Shown: in pieces, positions 45,254 to 53,476 of the stretch
Numbering within the stretch: position 1 is the stretch's first letter
Layout of the letters: each line of letters begins with the position of its first letter
Notes under the pieces: model-generated
What the model saw: only the letters and a program-made list of their open reading frames with translations
The model's database searches: none
What the model was told of the DNA's origin: nothing
NCBI RefSeq assembly: GCF_001482385.1
Contig: NZ_CP013611.1
Location: forward strand, 558,001-622,000
Length of the DNA stretch: 64,000 bases
Source of the DNA: Pseudoalteromonas rubra
Lineage (GTDB): Bacteria; Pseudomonadota; Gammaproteobacteria; Enterobacterales; Alteromonadaceae
Direction of reading: 5' to 3'
Position numbers and translations under genes: made by a program

Positions 45254-47932
45254 ATGTTTTCAGCAAGGATTACATTACTGGCGTTAGCTTTACACGGTGG
45301 AGCAGCAGCCTTGGAGGTTGAGCATCTTAGCAGTGTTGCTCAGGATAGCCGTGATTACGTTTATTTCCCGTCTCATGAAGGTTTGCTCAGATATGATGGC
45401 GAGCACCTTCTTAATTTGAGCGTGTTCTCGGCTTTGCCTCCTGGTCTTGCAAGAGATATTGAGATCAGTGACACCGACATAGCGTACGTTTTATATAATT
45501 CCGGTCTTGTATGGGCGATTGACCTTAGGAGCCTTGAGGCTCGACTATTTGCTGAAACATCTGCAACCAATATAGCTATTACCCATGACAGTTTGTTCAC
45601 TCAAGAACCCAACCGTGTTCTTGAGTATAAGTTGCGCACAGGAGAGTATGCAATCCGGCTATCAGGGAAATCTGAGATAATAGATTTAGAATCCGGGTAT
45701 GGTAACGTTTATGCACTAGCAAATGATGGGCTCTACCAATTTCAAAAAGGCATGAGCACAAATGTAGTGTCACAGACTGTTGAAGTTGGCGACATAGATG
45801 TTACGCCACATGGTGCGGTGTATTTCGCAAATGATCATCTCGGGTACTATTCAAGTTTACAAGGTACTGTACATACCAATGACTCGATAAAGCGTGCGGA
45901 GAACCTCACATATATCGCACCTTACTTTGTTTATTATACTGAAGGTGACAGCGTTAATGAGGCTTCGTTAACAACTCTGGAGCGGACTCGTACGCAAGTA
46001 AACTCTACCCGGAAAACGTATCTATCCTTGTTTGCTGATAGCAAGCAACAGCTCTGGGGTCTAAATATCAACGAATTCGGAATTGTAGAGGGCAGCAGCC
46101 GAGCAACTACTCTTACTATTGGCTCACCTTACAACATTTTAGAGCGCGTAAATAATTCATGGTGGGTGGGAACAACTAAAGGTGTTTATAATGACGGAAA
46201 GCCTGTTGATTGGCTCAATGATCAGATAGGAACTGATTTTGAAGTCACGGCGTTTTCTACTTTTGCGGGATACCTGATTGTTTCGACTAATGATGGGGCC
46301 TACTCTGTTGACGTTGCCAAACGTGTCGTGGAACCGATTTTTGAAGGCTATGTGATCAACTCAACAGTAATTGACGAACAATTATATCTGGCAACGGATG
46401 AAAGCGGGATTGTTCGTTTTAATTCCAAGCTTGAATATGATGATTTTCATATTATTAACTCGATGCTAATCAGCAACGAGATATTGAATGTTACAGAGAT
46501 TGACAACTACCTTTACATTAGTACAGCTGCCGGATTGGTCCGGGCCAATGAGCCGAATTCTGTATTTCATGAGTATCAAGGGCAGTCTAAAGTTACGGAC
46601 GTCGCAAAACTTAACAGTGACATTTACATGGCTACCTACGGCGACGGGCTGTATAGAAAAGATGGCGATGGCTGGTTGAAAGTTCCGTCACCGAAATATA
46701 TCAAAGAGATCGTCGAGGCCCAGAATAAAATTTATCTATTGACAAATAATGGCATTCATTTTTTGGAAGCTAACAAATTTGCGACTCAGCTAGTTCGAGA
46801 AACTCAAGACCATGCCTTTATGATCGGTAGTGTCAGACTTGTCGGCGAGCGTATCTATGCTGTTAGCGATAGCGCCTTTCTGGAACTCACGGATTTCAGA
46901 GAGTTTGAATTAGACGCTCCAATCGTGAGCTATGTTAAATCACCCAACGGAATAACATTAGGTGGAGATAGTTTAACGTTGGATGAGGACGGGTGGCTTG
47001 ATATTGCGGTTTCAAATTTACAGTATGCATATAATGAGCGAGTTAAGTACGAATACCGTTTCAATGGTGGTGAGTGGTTAGCTTTGCACAGCCCAATGCT
47101 ACAGTTGAACGAATTGGCTCCTGACCGCTATGTAGTTGAGTTCAGGCAGCGGCTTGGGGAGGCTTGGAGCGAGCCAGTAACGTACAGGTTTGAGATTAAG
47201 TCAGCTTGGTACAACTCCCCTACAGCAATTACAGTTTATATTACCTTGGTTGTTTCTATCTTGCTTGCTGCTGGTCTTTATGTTCACTTTTGGATTCAAT
47301 CGTTTCACAGGGTCTATCGCCAAAACCGAGAAAAATTACAGCGGAGTAATCTTACTCATGCGGCTATGTTAGCTGAGCAGGCCAGAGTTCTTTGCTCAGG
47401 TGACGACACCATGTTGACTGAAGGGTTGGTTAAATTAGATAAAGTATTAGAGCTGCTTGAACCGATTGCTCATAACGGACCGTATTTAGGCGATCAGAAA
47501 CTTAAGTCGGGCTTAGATTTACTTCAGGTGCAGTCAAATCTGCAGGCAAAGATAAAAGTTCATTTTGACGTTACTCTAGGCCGACTCAAGATGGATAAAG
47601 AATTGGAGAACAACGTCTACTCTGTGGTATATCACGCGTTGCATAATGCGATACTTCACTCAGAAGGTACGTTTGTGAAAGTTAATATTCATAAGCTGAA
47701 AAACCAGCTTGAGGTTTGTATCGAGGATGACGGTATAGGGATCCCACTTAAATCACGACTGCACTTTGGTGAGGGCCTATATACGATGAGGGACATAGCC
47801 AAGGCATTGAATATTAAGTTGCGTATTAAGACTGGTAAGAAAGGTACGAGTATTTCAATGATGTTCCCTCTCATAGAACCTGAGTGCCCAACCAAAGACG
47901 AAATCCAGCGAGATATGCTGGCAAAGATGTAA
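45254..47932 (+). CDS. beta-propeller/Y_Y_Y sensor protein with histidine-kinase-type ATPase domain
   Basis: This 892-residue protein has a signal sequence (1-19), a large periplasmic beta-propeller-like region with repeated DG and WWVGTTKGVY motifs (about 25-560), a Y_Y_Y-type sandwich (about 575-650; YNERVKYEYRFNGGEW), one TM segment (about 656-680) and a cytosolic HATPase domain. The ATPase shows an N box (YHALHNAILHSEG, about 790), G1 EDDGIGIP and G2 GEGLYTMRDIAKALN, closest to NarX/LiaS kinases. The usual ERxRIAxELHD phosphoacceptor motif is absent; only a lone His in NLTHAAM is seen. No partner regulator is adjacent. Confidence 0.82.
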   Translation: MFSARITLLALALHGGAAALEVEHLSSVAQDSRDYVYFPSHEGLLRYDGEHLLNLSVFSALPPGLARDIEISDTDIAYVLYNSGLVWAIDLRSLEARLFAETSATNIAITHDSLFTQEPNRVLEYKLRTGEYAIRLSGKSEIIDLESGYGNVYALANDGLYQFQKGMSTNVVSQTVEVGDIDVTPHGAVYFANDHLGYYSSLQGTVHTNDSIKRAENLTYIAPYFVYYTEGDSVNEASLTTLERTRTQVNSTRKTYLSLFADSKQQLWGLNINEFGIVEGSSRATTLTIGSPYNILERVNNSWWVGTTKGVYNDGKPVDWLNDQIGTDFEVTAFSTFAGYLIVSTNDGAYSVDVAKRVVEPIFEGYVINSTVIDEQLYLATDESGIVRFNSKLEYDDFHIINSMLISNEILNVTEIDNYLYISTAAGLVRANEPNSVFHEYQGQSKVTDVAKLNSDIYMATYGDGLYRKDGDGWLKVPSPKYIKEIVEAQNKIYLLTNNGIHFLEANKFATQLVRETQDHAFMIGSVRLVGERIYAVSDSAFLELTDFREFELDAPIVSYVKSPNGITLGGDSLTLDEDGWLDIAVSNLQYAYNERVKYEYRFNGGEWLALHSPMLQLNELAPDRYVVEFRQRLGEAWSEPVTYRFEIKSAWYNSPTAITVYITLVVSILLAAGLYVHFWIQSFHRVYRQNREKLQRSNLTHAAMLAEQARVLCSGDDTMLTEGLVKLDKVLELLEPIAHNGPYLGDQKLKSGLDLLQVQSNLQAKIKVHFDVTLGRLKMDKELENNVYSVVYHALHNAILHSEGTFVKVNIHKLKNQLEVCIEDDGIGIPLKSRLHFGEGLYTMRDIAKALNIKLRIKTGKKGTSISMMFPLIEPECPTKDEIQRDMLAKM

Positions 47933-47934
47933 TA

Positions 47935-47968
47935 GATAGAAGCAGCCCAGACCGCTTCTATCTTTGTT
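47935..47968 (+). terminator. terminator after sensor kinase
   Basis: GATAGAAGC and GCTTCTATC form a 9-bp stem followed by TTTGTT, three bases after the kinase stop codon. Confidence 0.85.
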
Positions 47969-48003
47969 GGTGCACAAAAAACACACAGTTGATTGACTGC
48001 AAG

Positions 48004-48095
48004 AAAAAATAAAAAAAACCTAAAAATAGCCTGCTTAGATTTGTTTTATTTTTTGAACTTATGTGCTAGGTCTTGGGGAGTTAGTGTCCACTAAC
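48004..48095. repeat. inverted repeats upstream of the small peptide gene
   Basis: AAAAAATAAAA (48004-48014) is an exact inverted copy of TTTTATTTTTT (48044-48054). GTTAGTG-TC-CACTAAC (48080-48095) is a second palindrome. With the hairpin at 48223 they make the 270 bp before the 30-residue peptide gene strongly structured. No convincing gene lies here. Confidence 0.55.
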
Positions 48096-48222
48096 ATAAA
48101 TATTATATCCCTATGTTATCCACAATCCGTAGAAAGTTGCTCTATTGCAAAACTGAACGGACCGCCCTATCTTAGTGACTTGTAGCGATATTTGTTCTTC
48201 GGGAAGTTCGGAAGGCAAAGAA

Positions 48223-48250
48223 AAAGCACCATGGTGGAACATGGTGCTTT
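48223..48250 (-). terminator. strong hairpin/terminator (minus strand) upstream of the peptide gene
   Basis: AAAGCACCATG, a six-base loop and CATGGTGCTTT form an 11-bp perfect stem. On the minus strand it is followed by TTTCTTTGCC, so it can terminate minus-strand transcription from 48534; on the plus strand it would be a 5' leader structure. Confidence 0.75.
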
Positions 48251-48364
48251 CGCGAAAAGGTCGTTGCAGTTTGCAATTGGTTTTCGCAGTTTCAACAAAA
48301 CAAAGCGTATAACAAACCGATTCAGACAGCAATATGTGTTTAATCAAATTTGATGGAGGACATT

Positions 48365-48457
48365 ATGAAAGTAAATGTCTCGATTGAAATTTCAGATGCT
48401 GTTGCTGCCGGGTTTATCAACCTAGCTGTTGCTGTGATTGGAGCGATAGCTTTATAA
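48365..48457 (+). CDS. 30-residue hydrophobic peptide
   Basis: From ATG 48365 a 30-codon frame encodes a peptide starting MKVNVSIEISDAVAAG and ending INLAVAVIGAIAL. GGAGG lies seven bases before the ATG and a strong terminator begins four bases after the stop. The C-terminal half could span a membrane. Size and hydrophobicity recall type I toxins such as TisB or small membrane regulators, but a secreted signal peptide cannot be excluded. Expression is supported only by the RBS and terminator. Confidence 0.55.
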   Translation: MKVNVSIEISDAVAAGFINLAVAVIGAIAL

Positions 48458-48461
48458 GAGA

Positions 48462-48490
48462 ACGGGGCCTGATGGCCCCTTTCTTCTTTA
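48462..48490 (+). terminator. terminator after the 30-residue peptide
   Basis: GGGGCC, a TGAT loop and GGCCCC are followed by TTTCTTCTTT. The strong GC stem directly follows the small gene. Confidence 0.9.
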
Positions 48491-48533
48491 GTTATAGTTA
48501 TCAACAGAAAATGTGACTAAGGTGTGAGCAACC

Positions 48534-49220
48534 TCAAGCTTCCAGTTTGATATCTTTATTGGCCATGTAGTGCGCCATACGTTCGCTGTACTTTGGATAG
48601 GTATCATCTAACTCCGTTATCGCTGCTTCTACTCTCTCAAACCCTTCTATTAGCTTTGTAACACGGCCATTGTTTATGTCGATTTTGTCGTGCTGCACTT
48701 TCATGTTTGGGTGGTTGTACAGGCTCCATGCCGTTTCGCATACCTGCATTGTGTTCACGTATTCGAGTAGCTCACTTTTGAGTGCTGGATTTTTAATTTT
48801 GCTTTTAGCCAGTAAGCTGACGATGGTTGTTTCGTAGCAAGACAGCGCTATGTGAAATGTCCAGCGAGTGTCTGGGTTCTTCATCTCTACTGAGGTAATT
48901 GCCGTGGCTTCTAGCAATAGTTCCATGTAATCAGGGTGGCGCAACCAGTTGTAGTGCCAGCTGGACATATAGGATTTGTCGAATTTACCCTTTCGATACT
49001 GGTTCAGTGTAAATGCTGCACCACCTATAACTAATATGACAGCAAGCGTTATGTTCATCGCCATTTCCTGTTCTGCCAGGTATTTGGCTTGTTCTTCTGG
49101 CGTCATTTTTTCGAACTCTGCCTGCATTTCTTCCAGGTCGGGTTCAAGCATGTATACAGAAGCGAGTGGAGAAAATGAAGTTAAAGTTATAAGTAGCATA
49201 AGGGCGAGTATTGAACGCAT
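48534..49220 (-). CDS. membrane-anchored protein of unknown function in the phage cargo region
   Basis: The 228-residue protein has a signal-like N terminus (MRSILALMLLITLTSFSPLA), an acidic helical stretch (EEMQAEFEKMTPEEQAKYLAEQE), a TM segment (NITLAVILVIGGAAFTL, about residues 55-71) and a helical C-terminal cytosolic part of about 150 residues. No family is recognised. AAGGAGTAGGC precedes the ATG. It is convergent with the peptide gene and lies in the cargo block between repressor and late genes. Confidence 0.65.
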   Translation of the reverse strand: MRSILALMLLITLTSFSPLASVYMLEPDLEEMQAEFEKMTPEEQAKYLAEQEMAMNITLAVILVIGGAAFTLNQYRKGKFDKSYMSSWHYNWLRHPDYMELLLEATAITSVEMKNPDTRWTFHIALSCYETTIVSLLAKSKIKNPALKSELLEYVNTMQVCETAWSLYNHPNMKVQHDKIDINNGRVTKLIEGFERVEAAITELDDTYPKYSERMAHYMANKDIKLEA

Positions 49221-49549
49221 GCCTACTCCTTGTTAATGACAATGCAATTTAATGCAGAAACTTTAACATTACGCGCACGCCCTCACAATGAAATATTTCA
49301 TACGTGTAACTTTAACTGGGCGTTTTACACCCAAAATACAAATTCGCTCAGACGCGCCCTGAGCGCCTTTGCGATGATTTTGCTGTAGGTATTGTTGCAT
49401 TAAAATCGTTTAAACTGTTTCAGGCGTTTTTAAACCGGTTTTAAACTGGGTTTAAACTCGTGTTTGAGGTGGTTGGTGTTGCGGGTGGTAATTTGGCTGG
49501 TAAAAGTTACGATGTGGGATCAGGCCCGAGTGCGGACCTGCAATTATTT
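49221..49549. other. 329-bp gap between cargo genes
   Basis: It holds the promoter side of the 48534-49220 gene, a partial activator-like site (GTTTTACACCC near 49322) and the TTTAAA array at 49409. A 41-codon plus-strand frame after the array (about 49446-49568) has plausible codons but no RBS. Confidence 0.5.
49409..49456. repeat. TTTAAA array, 11-bp phased
   Basis: TTTAAA begins at 49409, 49429, 49440 and 49451, with TTTCAG at 49418. CCGGTTTTAAACT (49435-49447) recurs exactly at 63905-63917. Read on the minus strand the array resembles the one at 29216, so the two are imperfect inverted repeats. Confidence 0.8.
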
Positions 49550-50293
49550 CTAGTCCCTTTCTCGTGCTAATGAGTTAAGGAACAGACCTGCAAGCACAAT
49601 TCCTAATAGAGCTTCGAGCCCAACTAAGAATCTATTTAGCTCCGTTGTTGGCACTATATCGCCATAACCTAAGGTTGTTATTGTGACTACGCTTAGGTAC
49701 AGCATGCGAAGGAATTGACCTTCGGTGTCTATAGGCTGGCCCTCAATAGCGTCAGCCAAGTCTTTCCATTTGAAAAACGTTACTCCGTCAATGGGAACAG
49801 ATGTTTTACCGAGTTTAGAATCAAAAATAAGACTATTTGGGTGGTTTAGGGTGGCGTAAAAGTGACATTCGATTGGAAAAAAGAATCCATCATTGTCTCT
49901 ATCTTCACAACTAGGCTCCAACTCGTAATTATGAACTAGCGCGAGCTCTTCCCTAACGTATTCACCATCATTAGTGGCTACAACAATTGAGAAGCCGATA
50001 CTAATGTCCTTTAGCTCGCCTGGCTGTATGTTAAATCTTACAAGAGATAAGTTCTGGCTTTGTATTGTAGATTTTCCAACTAATTCGTCGATATACCTTT
50101 TGATATCCCCAGAAAATTCACTTTCAAGTTTCTGAACATTAAATTCAGCATGTGAAGTGGAGTGATAAAACCCTCTTGAATTCAATAAATACAAGAAAGC
50201 AAAGCCTATTATTACAACAAAGTAGCCTAACGCCCAAACAGAGCTAGGTACGCGACCCAGATTGCTAGATATTGTTCTAAAAAAGTTTGCCAT
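49550..50293 (-). CDS. two-TM potassium channel family protein
   Basis: The 247-residue protein has an N-terminal TM segment (WALGYFVVIIGFAFLYLL), an extracytoplasmic domain of about 140 residues with Cys in SCEDRDNDGFFFPIECHF, a pore loop TVVTITTLGYGDIVPTTELN with the selectivity filter TLGYGD, and a second TM segment (FLVGLEALLGIVLAGLFLN). This is the Ion_trans_2 pattern. It is an unusual cargo for a phage and sits directly upstream of the divergent late promoter. It may alter membrane potential on infection, which is inference. Confidence 0.82.
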   Translation of the reverse strand: MANFFRTISSNLGRVPSSVWALGYFVVIIGFAFLYLLNSRGFYHSTSHAEFNVQKLESEFSGDIKRYIDELVGKSTIQSQNLSLVRFNIQPGELKDISIGFSIVVATNDGEYVREELALVHNYELEPSCEDRDNDGFFFPIECHFYATLNHPNSLIFDSKLGKTSVPIDGVTFFKWKDLADAIEGQPIDTEGQFLRMLYLSVVTITTLGYGDIVPTTELNRFLVGLEALLGIVLAGLFLNSLARERD

Positions 50294-50387
50294 GTTAATA
50301 CCTGAGATATGTTCCTTTTTAATTGGGTTGCATGATACAGTAATTTCTGGCTAAGAAGTATTGCTAGCACTTAGTTACTCTTTGTTA

Positions 50388-50433
50388 TGTAAAATGTTTT
50401 ACACCTAATTTAACCCCACTCCCCCGCTAACAT
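50388..50433 (+). promoter_or_regulatory. late promoter of protease/capsid/tail operon with activator palindrome
   Basis: TGTAAAATGTTTTACA (50388-50403), 24 bases, then TAACAT (50428-50433). It corresponds to Mu PI. The same palindrome and spacing occur at 36.2 and 62.4 kb. Confidence 0.78.
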
Positions 50434-50464
50434 CAGCTCATATCATTAACCGTGAGTGAGCACG

Positions 50465-51616
50465 ATGGCCGCTAAAAAAACCAATACCAATTTTGACTGG
50501 TTCGAGATTTTCCGGGCTGGTACGCATACCGATTCATCCGGGCAAACCCAGGAATTTACCGAGGCTGACCTCAATTCTGTTGTTACCAACTTTACACCCA
50601 AAACCAGCCCGCTGGTAATTGGCCACCCAGATATGAACGCCCCGGCATGGGGCTGGACCAGCGAGCTGAAAGTAGAAGATGGTGCGCTGTTTGCCCGTGC
50701 TGAGGATGTGGCCGTTGAATTTGCAGAGGCGGTAGAAGACAAACGCTACCCCAACCGCAGTGTACGCCTAGAAGGTAAAGCCGGTAACTACACACTCGGC
50801 CATATTGGCTACCTGGGTGGTAAGCCTCCTGCTGTTGCTGGTATGCCGTGGCAGTTCAACGGCGATGAACCTGGCGTTGTTTTTGAGTTTGCTGCCAGTG
50901 ATGCGGACGAGCGCGTAGATGATGTTGCATTGCAGGCAGCCCGCACCCTTACCGACTTTATGGGCAATCTGCGCGAATGGTTTATTGAGCAGTACGGTAA
51001 AGAGACTGCTGACCGCGTTATGCCCAACTGGGATGCGGACTGGCTGAAACGCCAAACCGCCATTGCCGACCACGAAAAAGACAAAGAACGCTATGGCGAC
51101 CACCGCTTTAGCGCCCCCCCACCAAAAGAGGAAACCCAAGTGAGTGAACCGACAGATCAAGAGAAGGCATTGCAGGCCAAGTTGGACGCGGCCGAACAGC
51201 AAAATGCGAAACTGCAGTTTAGCCAGCGAAAAATTGCAGCACAGACGTTCATTGACACAGAAGTCAATGGCGGCAAAGCGCCGCGCGTTACCAGCACAGA
51301 CGGCCTGGCCGATTTTATGGCAAACCTGGAAGCTGGAGACGATGCAACATTTGAATTCGCCGCAGCAGATGGCTCTGGCACTAACACGGTTAAACCGGCT
51401 GAGTTTTTCAAATCGTTTTTAAAGTCCCTGCCGGAGCAAGGCGGGCTAATGAAAGACTTTAGCGCGCACGACGGCCAGGAAGGCGACGGCGAGCTGACGG
51501 CTGAACAGCTGGCGTCAAAAGCCTCAGACTTTCAGCTGTCTGAGGCCAAGCAAGGGCGCACTATATCTATCAGTGCGGCAATGGCGCATGTAAAACAGGA
51601 GTCTAAAAATGGCTAG
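50465..51616 (+). CDS. Mu I-like head maturation protease with C-terminal scaffold
   Basis: The 383-residue protein has the gp32/I-like protease part (WFEIFRAGTHTDSSGQTQEFTEADL to LVIGHPDMNAPAWGWTSELKV and YPNRSVRLEG, residues 12-110), a linker and a coiled-coil scaffold part (about 226-270). In Mu the C-terminal portion is also made separately as the scaffold. ATG 50465 is preferred; a GTG at 50456 is an alternative. First gene of the plus-strand late operon. Confidence 0.85.
   Translation: MAAKKTNTNFDWFEIFRAGTHTDSSGQTQEFTEADLNSVVTNFTPKTSPLVIGHPDMNAPAWGWTSELKVEDGALFARAEDVAVEFAEAVEDKRYPNRSVRLEGKAGNYTLGHIGYLGGKPPAVAGMPWQFNGDEPGVVFEFAASDADERVDDVALQAARTLTDFMGNLREWFIEQYGKETADRVMPNWDADWLKRQTAIADHEKDKERYGDHRFSAPPPKEETQVSEPTDQEKALQAKLDAAEQQNAKLQFSQRKIAAQTFIDTEVNGGKAPRVTSTDGLADFMANLEAGDDATFEFAAADGSGTNTVKPAEFFKSFLKSLPEQGGLMKDFSAHDGQEGDGELTAEQLASKASDFQLSEAKQGRTISISAAMAHVKQESKNG
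51140..51616 (+). CDS. internal in-frame scaffold protein (Mu Z-like)
   Basis: Inside the protease gene an in-frame GTG at 51140 is preceded seven bases earlier by AGAGGA. Translation from it would give a 158-residue protein starting with SEPTDQEKALQAKLDAAEQQ after the initiator, i.e. just the coiled-coil scaffold domain. This copies the nested I/Z arrangement of Mu. Expression is inferred from the RBS. Confidence 0.6.
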   Translation: MSEPTDQEKALQAKLDAAEQQNAKLQFSQRKIAAQTFIDTEVNGGKAPRVTSTDGLADFMANLEAGDDATFEFAAADGSGTNTVKPAEFFKSFLKSLPEQGGLMKDFSAHDGQEGDGELTAEQLASKASDFQLSEAKQGRTISISAAMAHVKQESKNG

Positions 51617-51995
51617 ACCAGGATTAATTAAAAACTACATTGCAGACGGTGCGCTCGGCAAATATCGCATTGCGGCCGTTTCAACCGGTGCTGATTTTAC
51701 CGCTACGCAGGCCTCTGGGGTTAGTAGCCCTATCCTGGGCCTGACAGAGCTTGGGAGCGACAACGAAATAAATCGCGTTGATGTCACCATGACACAGACA
51801 GGCGAAGTGACCTATGGCGGTGATGTGATGCCGGGCGACCCGCTGGTGTCGGATGCTGAGGGCCGTGGCATTAAACTCGATATGAGTTTGTATGCCGAAG
51901 ACAACGAGATTTGGGTGTTAGGCACCGCGCTTGAAAGCGGCAAGCTTGGCACGGTGGGCAGTGCAACCATCTCTCCCTATTTAATTGTGAAGTAA
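51609..51995 (+). CDS. capsid decoration-type protein (DUF2190-like)
   Basis: The 128-residue, Gly/Thr-rich beta protein begins ARPGLIKNYIADGALGKYRI and contains VTYGGDVMPGDPLVSDAEGRGI. It lies between protease and major capsid, the usual place for a head decoration protein. It overlaps the protease stop by 8 bases. Family naming is by pattern and position. Confidence 0.65.
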   Translation: MARPGLIKNYIADGALGKYRIAAVSTGADFTATQASGVSSPILGLTELGSDNEINRVDVTMTQTGEVTYGGDVMPGDPLVSDAEGRGIKLDMSLYAEDNEIWVLGTALESGKLGTVGSATISPYLIVK

Positions 51996-52004
51996 GGATC
52001 TGTT

Positions 52005-52940
52005 ATGAGCAACGGTTTACCATTTACCCCCAACACCGAGCAAACCGCCATTGCGATTGCGTATCGCAACCACAAAATGATTGCTGACGATGTGTGCCCT
52101 CGTGTGCCGGTTGGTAGTACTAAGTTTGAGTACAGTGTGTTTGACTTAGCTGAGCGCCTAACTGTGCCGGATACACTGATTGGTCGTAAGTCTGAGCCTA
52201 ACCAGGTTGAGTTTACAAAAACAGAAACAACTGCCAAAACAGAGGAACACGGCCTGTCGGATGTTGTGCCAAACAGCGATATTAAAGAAGCTCCGCCACA
52301 CTATGACCCACTAAACCACGCCGTCGAAGGGGTCACCGATTTGGTGATGCTAGCGCGCGAACTGCGAGTAGCCAAGCTGTATACCAACCCAGCCAACTAT
52401 GCCCACAACCATGACCTGAGCAGCGCGGGCTTTAAATACCTGGATGACGCGAATAACGATGTGCTGCCATTTTTACAGGAGTTAATGGACGACATGCTGG
52501 TCGCGCCCAATACCATGGTATTGCAGCGTAAAACGGCAACAAAGCTGCGCTCTAACAAACATGTGATCAAGGCGTACAACGGTAGCCTGGGCGACAGTGG
52601 GTTGGTGCCTATGGCATTTATCCAGGACACGCTCGGAATAGACAAAATACATATCGGCGAGGCGATGGTAAACGGTGCTAAAAAAGGCGAAAACCCTAAG
52701 TTTGAACGTGCCTGGGGGAATGCCCTATCACTGACCTACATTGACCAGCTCGCTAGCACCAAAAACAGCCGCATGACCTTTGCTATGACGGCCCAGTATG
52801 GTGGACGCGTTTCGTCTCGCCGTGACGTTTCTGCGGGCCTGCATGGTGGTGTTGAGGTGCTGGTCGGTGAGAATGTGCGTGAGCTGGCTATCGCCAAAGA
52901 GTACGGCATGTTGCTAACGAACCTGTTTACGCCAGCCTAA
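52005..52940 (+). CDS. major capsid protein
   Basis: The 311-residue protein follows the decoration gene by 9 bases with AAGGATC upstream. Features include NTEQTAIAIAYRNHKMIADDVCPRVPVGSTKFEY near the N terminus and FLQELMDDMLVAPNTMVLQRKTATKLR in the middle, as in major head proteins of B3-like transposable phages. Position and size support the call. Confidence 0.85.
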   Translation: MSNGLPFTPNTEQTAIAIAYRNHKMIADDVCPRVPVGSTKFEYSVFDLAERLTVPDTLIGRKSEPNQVEFTKTETTAKTEEHGLSDVVPNSDIKEAPPHYDPLNHAVEGVTDLVMLARELRVAKLYTNPANYAHNHDLSSAGFKYLDDANNDVLPFLQELMDDMLVAPNTMVLQRKTATKLRSNKHVIKAYNGSLGDSGLVPMAFIQDTLGIDKIHIGEAMVNGAKKGENPKFERAWGNALSLTYIDQLASTKNSRMTFAMTAQYGGRVSSRRDVSAGLHGGVEVLVGENVRELAIAKEYGMLLTNLFTPA

Positions 52941-52982
52941 CCCAGCCGGGGCTGCGGCCCCTCTACTTATATAGGAGGTTTT

Positions 52983-53453
52983 ATGTTTGTAGACCCATCA
53001 CACGTATTAAACAGCATTGGGGTTAATGGGTTGCTTGCGTTTGCAAATGGGCGGTTTGCAATTGGCTATGATGCGCAGCAAATCACTGAGGACGACTTAA
53101 ACCTGGCGCTGACTGCTACGCCCGAAACGGATTTGCAAACCACCGTTGCCAACTGGTTTAAAACCGCTGCTGCCAATGTAAATAACACCATTTTTGGTTA
53201 TGTGGCGAGTTATGAGCTAACACCTGCAGAGATAGACAGCTCGCCCTTGCGCGGCATTGCCGCCGAGCTGATGCGCTACGAATTGTGTAACAACGATACC
53301 GACGAGAGCATTTTGGCCCGCCGAAAAAATGCCATGCAGGAGCTGGATAAGATTGCCAAAGGCGTTATCCAGGTAAAGGCACCTGCGCCTGCATCGCACG
53401 GGCCTGTGCGCACAGCTGCACCTGGTAGCCAGTTTAACTGGCAGGCGTATTAA
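52983..53453 (+). CDS. DUF1320 (Mu gp36-like) head-tail connector
   Basis: The 156-residue protein has the helical gp36-like central part LRGIAAELMRYELCNNDTDESILARRKNAMQELDKIAKG and a flexible C-terminal tail. gp36-type proteins form the adaptor below the portal. AGGAGG precedes the ATG. Confidence 0.8.
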   Translation: MFVDPSHVLNSIGVNGLLAFANGRFAIGYDAQQITEDDLNLALTATPETDLQTTVANWFKTAAANVNNTIFGYVASYELTPAEIDSSPLRGIAAELMRYELCNNDTDESILARRKNAMQELDKIAKGVIQVKAPAPASHGPVRTAAPGSQFNWQAY

Positions 53454-53476
53454 TTATTTAACGGGGAGGTTTAATT

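Noticed and set aside
48111..48347. 78-codon minus-strand frame over the hairpin at 48223
   Set aside because: It runs through a perfect terminator stem, lacks an RBS and has no recognisable features.
49446..49568. Short plus-strand frame after the TTTAAA array, starting at GTG
   Set aside because: Codon use is plausible but there is no RBS, and it ends within the antisense of the channel gene; it could be a remnant of a lost gene.
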